Shown here: piece by piece, positions 1 through 5,255 of the stretch | Layout: every line of letters starts with the position of its first letter | Numbering within the stretch: the first letter of the stretch is position 1 | From: Candidatus Omnitrophota bacterium | GTDB taxonomy: Bacteria > Ratteibacteria > UBA8468 > B48-G9 > JAFGKM01 | DNA length: 5,255 nucleotides | NCBI GenBank assembly: GCA_023819365.1 | Contig: JAMWBP010000068.1 | Coordinates: 1-5,255, forward strand | Reading direction: 5' to 3' | Notes under the pieces: model-generated | Told to the model about the DNA's origin: nothing | What the model saw: only the letters and a program-made list of their open reading frames with translations | Database searches by the model: none | Program-made: the position numbers and the translations under genes

Positions 1-471
1 AGCAATCATTGATGTATTTTCAGAACCAAATCCCTTTGCTATGAGATTTATTCTAAAGATATTTTTTTTTGCAGGAATCATATGGACAATACCTGGACTA
101 TTTGTACCTGTATTTTTTCTTTCTATCGCAGAGACGATAGAACTTCTTAAATATCCCTCTTTGCTGCCTTTTTTTAATCCTTCATTTATAACATCTTCAA
201 GTGTTTTATATATTCCTGTTTCAATTATAATGTCAGGGCCTAACTCTACAAAAAATACGGCAAGTCCTGTGTCCTGACATATGGGTAGTTTTTCTCTTTT
301 TGCGATAGATAGATTTTCAAGGACTATTCCAAGATATTTTTTCCCATACCCTATCTCTGAAAGATATGCTTTTTTTATATATCTTATCACATCTTCTGGA
401 ATATTACGGCTGACATTTATTACAAGTTCAGCCACCCCATCAATAATTTTTTTATAGGATATTTTTCTCAT
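1..471 (-). CDS. fumA: Class I fumarate hydratase, alpha subunit (N-terminal part, runs off the left edge)
   Basis: The visible 157 residues begin MRKISYKKIIDGVAELV and match the N-terminal domain of the iron-sulfur class I fumarase / L-tartrate dehydratase family, which interconverts fumarate and malate in the cytoplasm. Family landmarks in order are ICQDTG (residues 64-69, with Cys65 expected to be a ligand of the [4Fe-4S] cluster), LRSSIV followed by RKNTGTNSPGIVH (about 112-130), and KGFGSENTS (146-154) near the cut end. The ATG at 471 lies inside the recO 3' end (20-nt overlap) and is preceded by a GGTGG ribosome-binding-like stretch 4 nt upstream. The frame stays open to base 1, so the C-terminal part and any beta subunit lie further left. 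The family assignment is firm. Fumarase versus tartrate dehydratase or another hydro-lyase cannot be settled from this half. A fumarase behind recO is a context I would not have predicted. Confidence 0.9.
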   Translation of the reverse strand, partial: MRKISYKKIIDGVAELVINVSRNIPEDVIRYIKKAYLSEIGYGKKYLGIVLENLSIAKREKLPICQDTGLAVFFVELGPDIIIETGIYKTLEDVINEGLKKGSKEGYLRSSIVSAIERKNTGTNSPGIVHMIPAKKNIFRINLIAKGFGSENTSMIA

Positions 472-1195
472 CTGTCCACCATATTTTATCAATCCCTGAG
501 TGATAATTCAATGTGATATTTGAATAGAAGTTTATCTTGTGCATTATATCAACAGGAATACTCTTTATCACAGGACATCTTTTAATCTCCATCTTCTCAA
601 GTTGTTTCATTATATTGATAACTCTTTTTGAGATATTGACCCTTTTTATATCCCTGCTTTTGCAGTTATTACATATAAGTCCTCCAAGTTTACCGCTGAA
701 AAGATAAGTGTGGCTTTTATTTCTGCATACAACACATCTTGAAAGTTCTATCCCATATCCGAGTATCTTTATAAATTTTAGTTTAAATGCAATTAAGATA
801 ATTTCAGAATTTGAGCATTTGCTTAATACCTCGCCTGTATTTTTCAAAAGATGAAAAATATCCCTATCTATTTCCTTTTCAGGGGTAAAAAGGTCCACAA
901 GGTTTAGTATGAGACGCCACGCCATTAAATTTTTTTTACAGGGCATCTCGTAGAACTTTAGAATAGAAGGACTGCTTATAAGATTGAGTTCAGAAGTTCT
1001 TTTTATATAAATAGATGCAGAGATTAAAGCACCGGGAGTGAAGGTTAAGGGAGGAATTTTACTTTTTTCAATCCTTACACCTTTCAGTACTCCTTTGATT
1101 TTTCCTGTTTCTTCAGTATAAAGAGAAAGTATTACACTTGTCTCTCTAAAATTATGTTTTTTTAGAACTATCGCTTTTGTCTTTATTGGTGCCAT
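452..1195 (-). CDS. recO: DNA repair protein RecO
   Basis: This 247-residue protein is the usual length for RecO, the RecFOR mediator that binds single-stranded DNA, works with RecR and loads RecA at gaps. The N-terminal OB-fold region (about 1-80) carries the family pattern KAIVLKKHNFRETSVILSLY, followed by TGKIKGVLKGVR. A helical middle follows, then LGYGIEL (145-151) and a four-cysteine zinc site, CVVC (154-157) and CNNC (175-178). The ATG at 1195 is supported by GGGGG (1199-1203) just upstream, and the product starts only a few residues before the conserved KxxAIVL. The start lies 44 nt inside the DUF502 gene and the stop overlaps the fumarase start by 20 nt, so translation is probably coupled on both sides. 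Unlike many clusters of this type, era does not precede it. Confidence 0.95.
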   Translation of the reverse strand: MAPIKTKAIVLKKHNFRETSVILSLYTEETGKIKGVLKGVRIEKSKIPPLTFTPGALISASIYIKRTSELNLISSPSILKFYEMPCKKNLMAWRLILNLVDLFTPEKEIDRDIFHLLKNTGEVLSKCSNSEIILIAFKLKFIKILGYGIELSRCVVCRNKSHTYLFSGKLGGLICNNCKSRDIKRVNISKRVINIMKQLEKMEIKRCPVIKSIPVDIMHKINFYSNITLNYHSGIDKIWWTDEKNIL

Positions 1196-1757
1196 TTTCC
1201 CCCGATGAGAAAAGTCCTATAGAGATAACCGTCTTCAATGCCTCTTCTACAGAGATATCAATCCTTTCAGTTGTCTCTTCTGGAACAACAAGATAAAATC
1301 CAGTGCTTATATTAGGAACAGTGGGAATGAATACATTCAACATCCCTGGCTCTTTTGCTCTGCCTGTGATAAAGCCGATGGTATAACTTCCATTTGGAAG
1401 GGATATCTTTACAACTTCTTTGAATATTGTTGACTTTCCATATATAAGGTTATTACTTATACTTTTTATAAAGGTATAGATTCTGTTTAATACAGGCATC
1501 GTCTCAAACATTTTTTCAAAGAATGCAAGAAATTTCCTTCCTAAAAAGTTATCTGTAAGAAAACCAATAAGTAAAATAAGAAGTATAAGAGAGAAAAACC
1601 CAACACCCGGGGTATAGATATTTGGGAAAAATTTTTTGAACAAAGGACCAAGGACATTTTCAAGAAAACTGATAATTTTAAATAATATCCATAAAGAAAG
1701 AGATACAGGGATTATAAAAACAATGCCTGATACAAAATGTTTTTTAAGGGATTTCAT
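1152..1757 (-). CDS. DUF502 family integral membrane protein
   Basis: This 201-residue protein matches the DUF502 family, whose biochemical role is not established. Two membrane segments are visible (about 8-32 and 51-69). They are followed by the family's P-L-x-R-x-I-Y type motif (MPVLNRIYTFIKSI, 87-100), the IGFITG stretch (127-132), VFIPTVPNISTGF (142-154) and SVEEALKTVISIG (169-181), and a short charged Ser/Lys-rich tail. The soluble portion after the second membrane segment is probably a small beta-rich domain on one face of the membrane. The start is clear: GGAGGT (1761-1766) lies 3 nt before the ATG, and the upstream dgkA-PAP2 stop is 1 nt away. The gene occupies the slot between dgkA and recO that era fills in many bacteria. 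Function in this organism is unknown; a link to envelope homeostasis is only inferred from its neighbours. Confidence 0.9.
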   Translation of the reverse strand: MKSLKKHFVSGIVFIIPVSLSLWILFKIISFLENVLGPLFKKFFPNIYTPGVGFFSLILLILLIGFLTDNFLGRKFLAFFEKMFETMPVLNRIYTFIKSISNNLIYGKSTIFKEVVKISLPNGSYTIGFITGRAKEPGMLNVFIPTVPNISTGFYLVVPEETTERIDISVEEALKTVISIGLFSSGENGTNKDKSDSSKKT

Positions 1758-1758
1758 A

Positions 1759-2481
1759 TTACCTCCAGAATAATTGGAAAAAAAGTGTTGTGAGAAATAC
1801 GCCTATAATTCCACCAATGATTACCTCAGATGGCTTATGTATTCCATGTATAACCCTGCTCTGTGCCACCCAGAATGCAAGGAGAAATACAAGCAAAGAT
1901 ATTACAGGAAATTCGCTGAAAGTAAAAAATGATATGGCTGTCCAGATACTAAACGCTATTACGCTATGGATGCTCGGCATCCCTCCTGATATTGAGTATT
2001 TTTTTTCTATCAAAAATTTCATCATAAGGGACAGAAATATAACCAGTATAAGTGCTACAAAACTGAGATGCCAGTGGGACTGGGCGATGTTATTAAAAAT
2101 ATTTCTCCATCCAGAAGGGAAGTGTTTCACAAATATCAGATATCCGGTAATGACTGCAAGCACAGTAGAGACAAGCACTGCACCAGCAGAGATATCTTTG
2201 GCTTTCTTCGCTTCATAGTGATATTCTGATACGAATACGTCCACAACAATTTCCACCACTGTATTTACAAGTTCTGCTATGAGTACAATACCTATAACAA
2301 CAAGCAAAAGTATGAATTCAGGAAGTGGCAGTTTGAAAAAGAGACCTAAAAGGACTACTCCAATTGTAAAGGCAATATGTACCTTGAAGTTTCTTTCTCT
2401 TTTCAGGGTGTAGAAAAGCCCTTCTAATGCAGAATTAAAACTTGTCACTATATCCTGCTTTTTATTATTATTTCCTTTCAT
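1759..2481 (-). CDS. DgkA-type lipid kinase fused to a PAP2-like phosphatase domain
   Basis: This 240-residue membrane protein has two recognisable halves. Residues about 11-120 are a small prokaryotic DgkA domain (diacylglycerol or undecaprenol kinase) with the signature AELVNTVVEIVVD (69-81) and AKKAKDISAGAVL (91-103); Glu70, Asn73 and Glu77 match the conserved acidic active-site pattern. Residues about 138-240 resemble PAP2 phosphatases: GGMPSIHS (166-173) aligns with the PSGH motif, and SRVIHGIHKPSE (208-219) aligns with SRxxxxxHxxxD. About seven hydrophobic segments are visible, three in the kinase and four in the phosphatase half. Oddities are Ile for Gly in PSGH, Glu for the final Asp, and no clear KxxxxxxRP first motif. 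The protein may recycle undecaprenyl phosphate, making it from undecaprenol and from the pyrophosphate; this is inference. The start overlaps the ybeY stop (TAATG), implying coupling; the downstream DUF502 gene follows after 1 nt. Confidence 0.88.
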   Translation of the reverse strand: MKGNNNKKQDIVTSFNSALEGLFYTLKRERNFKVHIAFTIGVVLLGLFFKLPLPEFILLLVVIGIVLIAELVNTVVEIVVDVFVSEYHYEAKKAKDISAGAVLVSTVLAVITGYLIFVKHFPSGWRNIFNNIAQSHWHLSFVALILVIFLSLMMKFLIEKKYSISGGMPSIHSVIAFSIWTAISFFTFSEFPVISLLVFLLAFWVAQSRVIHGIHKPSEVIIGGIIGVFLTTLFFQLFWR

Positions 2482-2933
2482 TATGTCCCAAATTCCTTTA
2501 TCATTTTAAAAATTCTGTCCTGGATTCTGAACATCCTTTTTCTTTCTTTTTCGCTGTAGTCAGTATAGTTTTTAAGGTGTAGATAACCGTGTATTATTAG
2601 ATATAATACCTCATCTTCAACGGTCATACCATATCTTTTACAATTCTCATCTGCCATCTCAGCAGATATAATAATTTCTCCTTCATATCTGGATATTTTA
2701 AAACTCAATATATCTGTTGGTGTGTTTTTTTGTAAAAATTTTCTGTTGAGTTCCTTAATTTTTTTATTGTTTACAAGTGAGATGTTTATATCTAAAGGGG
2801 GTGGATTAAAAACAGTTTTACCTTTTTCAAGGGCTGTCATTATTTTTATACAATCAATTTTAACTTTTTGCTGGCGGTTTTCTATATGAAACCTCACTAC
2901 CCTTTTTCTTCTTTTCATATCTGTCATATGCAT
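2481..2933 (-). CDS. ybeY: Endoribonuclease YbeY (rRNA maturation factor)
   Basis: YbeY is a metal-dependent endoribonuclease acting in 16S rRNA 3' maturation and ribosome quality control, often encoded beside phoH. The 150-residue frame shows ISLVNNKKIKELN (51-63), TPTDILSF (71-78), GEIIIS (85-90) and the metal site HGYLHLKNYTD (115-125). In the classical HGxLHLxGYDH motif the third ligand is His; here that place is Asp125, and the preceding Asp is Thr124. The Arg usually found before the PTD segment (YRxxxxPTD) is Leu67. I recall similar Leu and Asp variants in some lineages such as Bacteroidetes, so the enzyme is probably active but divergent. The start is uncertain: ATGs at 2933, 2927 and 2918 and a GTG at 2897 are all in frame, and none has a convincing ribosome-binding site. 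The first 11 or so residues (MHMTDMKRRKR) lie outside the conserved fold, so the true protein may be shorter. Confidence 0.92.
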   Translation of the reverse strand: MHMTDMKRRKRVVRFHIENRQQKVKIDCIKIMTALEKGKTVFNPPPLDINISLVNNKKIKELNRKFLQKNTPTDILSFKISRYEGEIIISAEMADENCKRYGMTVEDEVLYLIIHGYLHLKNYTDYSEKERKRMFRIQDRIFKMIKEFGT

Positions 2934-3873
2934 TTATTATCTTTTTTACCAGCGAATGCCTTACCACATCCCTGTGGGTGAAATATATAAATTTTATCCC
3001 TGATATTCTGTAGAGAACCTTCTGAATCTCTACCAGCCCTGATGTATGTGGGGAAAGAGGAGTGTCTATCTGGGTAATATCTCCTGTGATTACTGCTTTT
3101 GAGTTTATGCCCAGACGTGTCAGGAACATCTTCATCTGTTCTAATGTTGTATTCTGTGCCTCATCAAGTATGATAAATGAATCACTTAGAGTCCTCCCTC
3201 TCATATATGCCAGAGGGACAATTTCAAGGATTCTTCTTTCTGTCCAGCGCCTTATTTCTTCATATCTCATAATATCATAGATTGAATCATATATGGGCTG
3301 AAGATATGGTCTTATCTTTTCTTCAAGGTCTCCTGGTAGGAATCCTAATCTTTCACCTGCTTCAAGTGCCGGTCTGGTAAGGACCATCTTCTGGAATTTT
3401 CCCTGTTTTACCATCTCAATACCGGATGCAACAGCAAGGTATGTCTTTCCAGTGCCCGCAGGTCCTATTCCCATAACAAGGTCATATTTTCTTATTGCAT
3501 CTATATATCTTTTCTGTGCAGGACTCCTTGGAATAATTGTTTTTCTTTTTGAATCCACAAGGATAGCAGAAGATTTATCTATTGGCTCTGGTAAAATGGG
3601 CTTTTCTTTCTGTGGTTCGGAGGGCTTTTCTAACACTTTTAAAATATCACTTTTGGTTATAATTTTTTTATGTTTAACAATTTCTTTGAGGTCTTCTAAT
3701 AATTCTATTGTGCTTTCAACATTTCTATCTACCCCTTTTATTTTCAAAATGTTGCCTCTGGCGTAAATCTCTACATCTAACAGTTCCTCAATATATTCAA
3801 GATTACTATCTCTTATGCCAGAGATTATCTGTGCCTCTTCGTTGGTAAGATAAACCTCTTTTAAAAGGGACAT
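2860..3873 (-). CDS. phoH: PhoH/YbeZ family ATPase
   Basis: This 337-residue protein is full length for the PhoH (YbeZ) family, a cytoplasmic P-loop ATPase with a helicase-like fold that is linked to RNA metabolism and partners YbeY. An N-terminal KH-like region (about 1-75) precedes a low-complexity Pro/Lys/Glu linker (82-100). The ATPase core then shows SPAQKRYIDAI (117-127), Walker A GPAGTGKT (137-144), TRPALEAGERLGFLPGDL (166-183), Walker B IILDEAQN (234-241) and the sensor-like TGDITQID (263-270). The C-terminal tail is basic. The ATG at 3873 is 1 nt after the lipoprotein stop and has no good Shine-Dalgarno sequence, so re-initiation by coupled ribosomes is likely. Its last 74 nt overlap the longest possible ybeY frame. 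Nothing in the core motifs looks damaged. Confidence 0.96.
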   Translation of the reverse strand: MSLLKEVYLTNEEAQIISGIRDSNLEYIEELLDVEIYARGNILKIKGVDRNVESTIELLEDLKEIVKHKKIITKSDILKVLEKPSEPQKEKPILPEPIDKSSAILVDSKRKTIIPRSPAQKRYIDAIRKYDLVMGIGPAGTGKTYLAVASGIEMVKQGKFQKMVLTRPALEAGERLGFLPGDLEEKIRPYLQPIYDSIYDIMRYEEIRRWTERRILEIVPLAYMRGRTLSDSFIILDEAQNTTLEQMKMFLTRLGINSKAVITGDITQIDTPLSPHTSGLVEIQKVLYRISGIKFIYFTHRDVVRHSLVKKIINAYDRYEKKKKGSEVSYRKPPAKS

Positions 3874-3874
3874 T

Positions 3875-4600
3875 TTACGGAATGACTAATTTTGTTCCTG
3901 GTGTAATAACATCAGGGTTTTTCAGGACATTTCTATTTGCATTATATATGTCTTTCCATCTGGAAGAATCTCTGTAATATTTTGAAGCGATAGTAGAGAG
4001 TGTCTCTCCATTTTTAACAATATGCATTTTCTTTTCTATCGGTACCTGTGGTTCTTCTTTCAATATGGGTTCTACCTCTTCTTGCATCTTTATTGTTGCT
4101 CTCAATCTATTTACCTCTGCCATTGTTTGGTTTGCCACTGCTATCGCCTTTTCACTGGCAAGGTTGGATGCTTTTACTGCTTCGTTGGCTGCCTGGATTG
4201 CTCTTTCAGCAGCCCTATCTGCGTATTCAATCGCTGTTTTAGAGGCAGTGTTAGAGGCATCTATTGCTTTTTGCGACTGTTCCTCAGCATATTTTTTTGC
4301 CTCATTTGATGCTTCTATCGCCTTATTTGATGCTTCTATTGCTTTATTTGATGCTTCTAATGCCTTCTCACTCGTTGCTTCTGCCTGCTGACTTCTTTTA
4401 AGTGCCTCATTAGATATTTCCTCTGCTTTTTTGCTCAATTCCAAACTTGTCTCAGATATAGCGAGAAGTTGTTTCATCTTTATATCAATTAATTCAAGGT
4501 CACTCTTTATCATCTCTTTTTTACTCCCTGTGGTTGCACACCCGGAAAGGAAAATAAGAGATAATGTGCCTATACAAAAAACAATTATTTTCTTCTTCAT
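3875..4600 (-). CDS. Coiled-coil lipoprotein with C-terminal LysM domain
   Basis: Starting at the ATG at 4600, the 241-residue product opens with a classic lipoprotein signal: MKKK, a hydrophobic core and lipobox LSGC (18-21). Cys21 should be lipidated, and Ala at +2 lacks the Asp retention signal of proteobacterial inner-membrane lipoproteins. Residues about 29-172 are a proline-free, Ala/Glu/Lys/Ser-rich helix with 7-residue units such as KAIEASN, so a long rod or coiled coil is expected. A Pro/Glu linker (about 176-190) leads to a LysM domain (192-241) with HIVKNGETLSTIASKYY, DIYNANR and PGTKLVIP; LysM binds peptidoglycan glycan chains. The design suggests a tether between a membrane and the cell wall. 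The start is chosen because AAGGGG (4607-4612) lies 6 nt upstream and the signal peptide begins there; an in-frame GTG at 4639 would add 13 charged residues. The protein family was not identified beyond these parts. Confidence 0.9.
   Translation of the reverse strand: MKKKIIVFCIGTLSLIFLSGCATTGSKKEMIKSDLELIDIKMKQLLAISETSLELSKKAEEISNEALKRSQQAEATSEKALEASNKAIEASNKAIEASNEAKKYAEEQSQKAIDASNTASKTAIEYADRAAERAIQAANEAVKASNLASEKAIAVANQTMAEVNRLRATIKMQEEVEPILKEEPQVPIEKKMHIVKNGETLSTIASKYYRDSSRWKDIYNANRNVLKNPDVITPGTKLVIP
4304..4366 (-). repeat. Three 21-bp tandem repeats in the lipoprotein gene
   Basis: Three adjacent 21-bp units (4304-4324, 4325-4345, 4346-4366) are nearly identical on the plus strand, sharing the core ATTTGATGCTTCTA and differing at a few positions. 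Read on the minus strand each encodes a seven-residue unit: KALEASN, then KAIEASN twice. Flanking codons carry weaker versions of the same Ala/Ser-rich heptad. The length of exactly seven codons keeps both frame and helical register, so gain or loss of units would lengthen or shorten the rod. Slippage or unequal crossing-over is the likely origin. Confidence 0.9.
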
Positions 4601-4606
4601 ACTTCG

Positions 4607-4612
4607 CCCCTT
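4607..4612 (-). promoter_or_regulatory. Ribosome-binding site of the LysM lipoprotein
   Basis: The minus strand reads AAGGGG, 6 nt before the ATG at 4600. It is the only purine-rich, G-containing element near the candidate starts; the alternative GTG at 4639 is preceded by AT-rich sequence without one. This decides the start in favour of 4600. Confidence 0.7.
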
Positions 4613-4648
4613 TTTTACTTTTGATTTATTACTTTTCACTTTTATGTT

Positions 4649-4677
4649 ATCTTATCACTTAAATTTTTCTGTGTCAA
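4649..4677 (-). promoter_or_regulatory. Candidate sigma70-type promoter upstream of the lipoprotein-phoH unit
   Basis: On the minus strand a perfect TTGACA (4677-4672) is followed after exactly 17 nt by TAAGAT (4654-4649), which matches four of six positions of TATAAT including the key A2 and T6. Transcription would begin near 4642, giving a leader of about 42 nt before the ATG at 4600 and leaving the in-frame GTG at 4639 almost at the 5' end. The -35 hexamer lies in the last codons of aspS (Ile-Asp-Thr), so a chance match is possible in such AT-rich DNA. It sits in the only real intergenic gap of the window, which supports it. Confidence 0.45.
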
Positions 4678-5255
4678 TTTTTATTCTATTTTCTTTAAGG
4701 AGTTGTTGCTCAACATCTCCGGGGGCTTCTGTTAATGGACAGGTGCCTTTCTGTGTCTTCGGAAAGGCAATAGTTTCTCTTATACTTTCTTCACCTACCA
4801 GCAGCATTACAAGGCGGTCTAATCCTAATGCAATACCACCATGTGGTGGTGCGCCATATTCAAGTGCCCTGAGTAAAAATCCGAATCTTTCCTGTGCATC
4901 TTCTTGTTTCAGTCCTATTGTCCTGAAAACCTCTTCTTGAATCTCTTTTTTGTTTATTCTTATACTCCCTCCACCAATCTCAATTCCATTTAATACGATA
5001 TCATATGCCCTTGACCGCATTCCGCCTGGGTCTGTTTTAAATTTAGATATATCTTCTTCTCTTGGTGATGTAAAAGGATGGTGGACTGCCTGAAATCTTT
5101 TTTCTTCAGGATTATATTCAAAGAGAGGAAAGTTTGTTACCCATATAAATTTGAATACATCAGTTTTGCCTGTGAAAATCTTCTCTATTACATATTTCTT
5201 TATCACATTCAGGGCTCCGGTTATTTTTTTCTCTTCACCCGCAAGGAAGAAAACA
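4655..5255 (-). CDS. aspS: Aspartyl-tRNA synthetase, C-terminal part (runs off the right edge)
   Basis: The frame is open from base 5255 and encodes the last 199 complete residues of a bacterial-type AspRS, the class II enzyme that charges tRNA-Asp. The segment starts [10 protein letters not shown] at the end of the GAD insertion domain. It then shows [56 protein letters not shown] (class II motif 3, with the ATP-binding Arg) and the C-terminal [20 protein letters not shown] stretch. The N-terminal anticodon-binding OB fold and motifs 1 and 2 are outside the window. An internal GTG at 5206 is not the start, because homology to the family continues upstream of it. The TGA stop is 54 nt before the lipoprotein ATG, with no terminator hairpin between, so read-through transcription is possible. 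Whether the enzyme also charges tRNA-Asn cannot be judged from this part. Confidence 0.96.
   Translation of the reverse strand, partial: VFFLAGEEKKITGALNVIKKYVIEKIFTGKTDVFKFIWVTNFPLFEYNPEEKRFQAVHHPFTSPREEDISKFKTDPGGMRSRAYDIVLNGIEIGGGSIRINKKEIQEEVFRTIGLKQEDAQERFGFLLRALEYGAPPHGGIALGLDRLVMLLVGEESIRETIAFPKTQKGTCPLTEAPGDVEQQLLKENRIKIDTEKFK

Noticed and set aside
41..277. Plus-strand ORF of 78 aa
   Set aside because: It lies antisense to the fumarase frame, which has clear family motifs (ICQDTG, KGFGSEN), and its product has no recognisable features.
1790..2218. Plus-strand ORF of 142 aa
   Set aside because: Antisense shadow of the DgkA-PAP2 gene; no ribosome-binding site or domain pattern.
3062..3766. 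Two plus-strand ORFs opposite phoH
   Set aside because: Both lie opposite the intact, motif-rich PhoH frame and look like random hydrophobic translations.
4304..4366. CRISPR-like or regulatory tandem repeat
   Set aside because: Units are contiguous with no spacers and encode in-frame heptads of a helical protein, so a coding repeat explains them.
4022..4391. Overlapping plus-strand ORFs, one Ala/Ser-rich and apparently repetitive
   Set aside because: The repeat pattern is the complement of the lipoprotein's heptad repeats; three different open frames on one strand here reflect base composition, not coding.
4601..4639. GTG at 4639 as the lipoprotein start
   Set aside because: It adds 13 polar residues before a standard signal peptide, lacks a ribosome-binding site, and would sit almost at the 5' end if the candidate promoter is used.
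4601..4654. Terminator or riboswitch in the aspS-lipoprotein gap
   Set aside because: No stable GC-rich hairpin with a T-run is visible, and 54 nt of A-rich sequence is too short and unstructured for a known riboswitch.
4431..4940. Plus-strand ORF of 169 aa spanning the aspS-lipoprotein gap
   Set aside because: It runs opposite two well-supported genes and its product matches nothing I recognise.
5204..5255. GTG at 5206 as the true start of the AspRS fragment
   Set aside because: The frame continues upstream with AspRS-like sequence (FFLAGEEKK) to the window edge, so the gene is simply truncated by the window.

Overview
The window is a dense, AT-rich bacterial gene block with every gene on the minus strand. 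In transcription order (right to left) it reads: the C-terminal third of aspS (aspartyl-tRNA synthetase, cut by the window edge); a coiled-coil LysM lipoprotein; phoH (PhoH/YbeZ ATPase); ybeY (rRNA-processing endoribonuclease); a DgkA-PAP2 fusion membrane protein; a DUF502 membrane protein; recO; and the N-terminal part of a class I fumarate hydratase alpha subunit, cut by the left edge. All plus-strand ORFs are antisense shadows of these genes.

After aspS there is a 54-nt gap. From there on the genes are separated by at most 1 nt or overlap (1-nt gap, up to 74-nt overlap, 1-nt overlap, 1-nt gap, 44-nt overlap, 20-nt overlap). They therefore look like one transcription unit with translational coupling. 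A promoter-like sequence (TTGACA, 17-nt spacer, TAAGAT) lies across the aspS 3' end and the gap, just upstream of the lipoprotein. It could give the lipoprotein-to-fumarase unit its own transcription start. No intrinsic terminator was seen.

The phoH, ybeY, dgkA, recO order is the familiar bacterial RNA-processing, envelope-lipid and recombination-repair cluster. Here era (and cdd) are absent between dgkA and recO, a DUF502 gene sits in that place, and a fumarase follows recO. The lipoprotein has a lipobox, about 150 residues of proline-free alanine-rich helix and a C-terminal LysM domain. This suggests a diderm cell in which the protein ties a membrane to peptidoglycan. Low GC, AGA/AGG-rich arginine codons, Lys/Ile-rich proteins and extreme compaction would fit an uncultured anaerobic or thermophilic lineage, but the sequence does not let me name a phylum.

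No novel defence system, mobile element, CRISPR array or RNA gene was found. The points most worth a second look are the DgkA-PAP2 fusion with atypical phosphatase motifs, the repeat-built lipoprotein rod, the YbeY active-site variant, the candidate internal promoter and the rearranged operon content.
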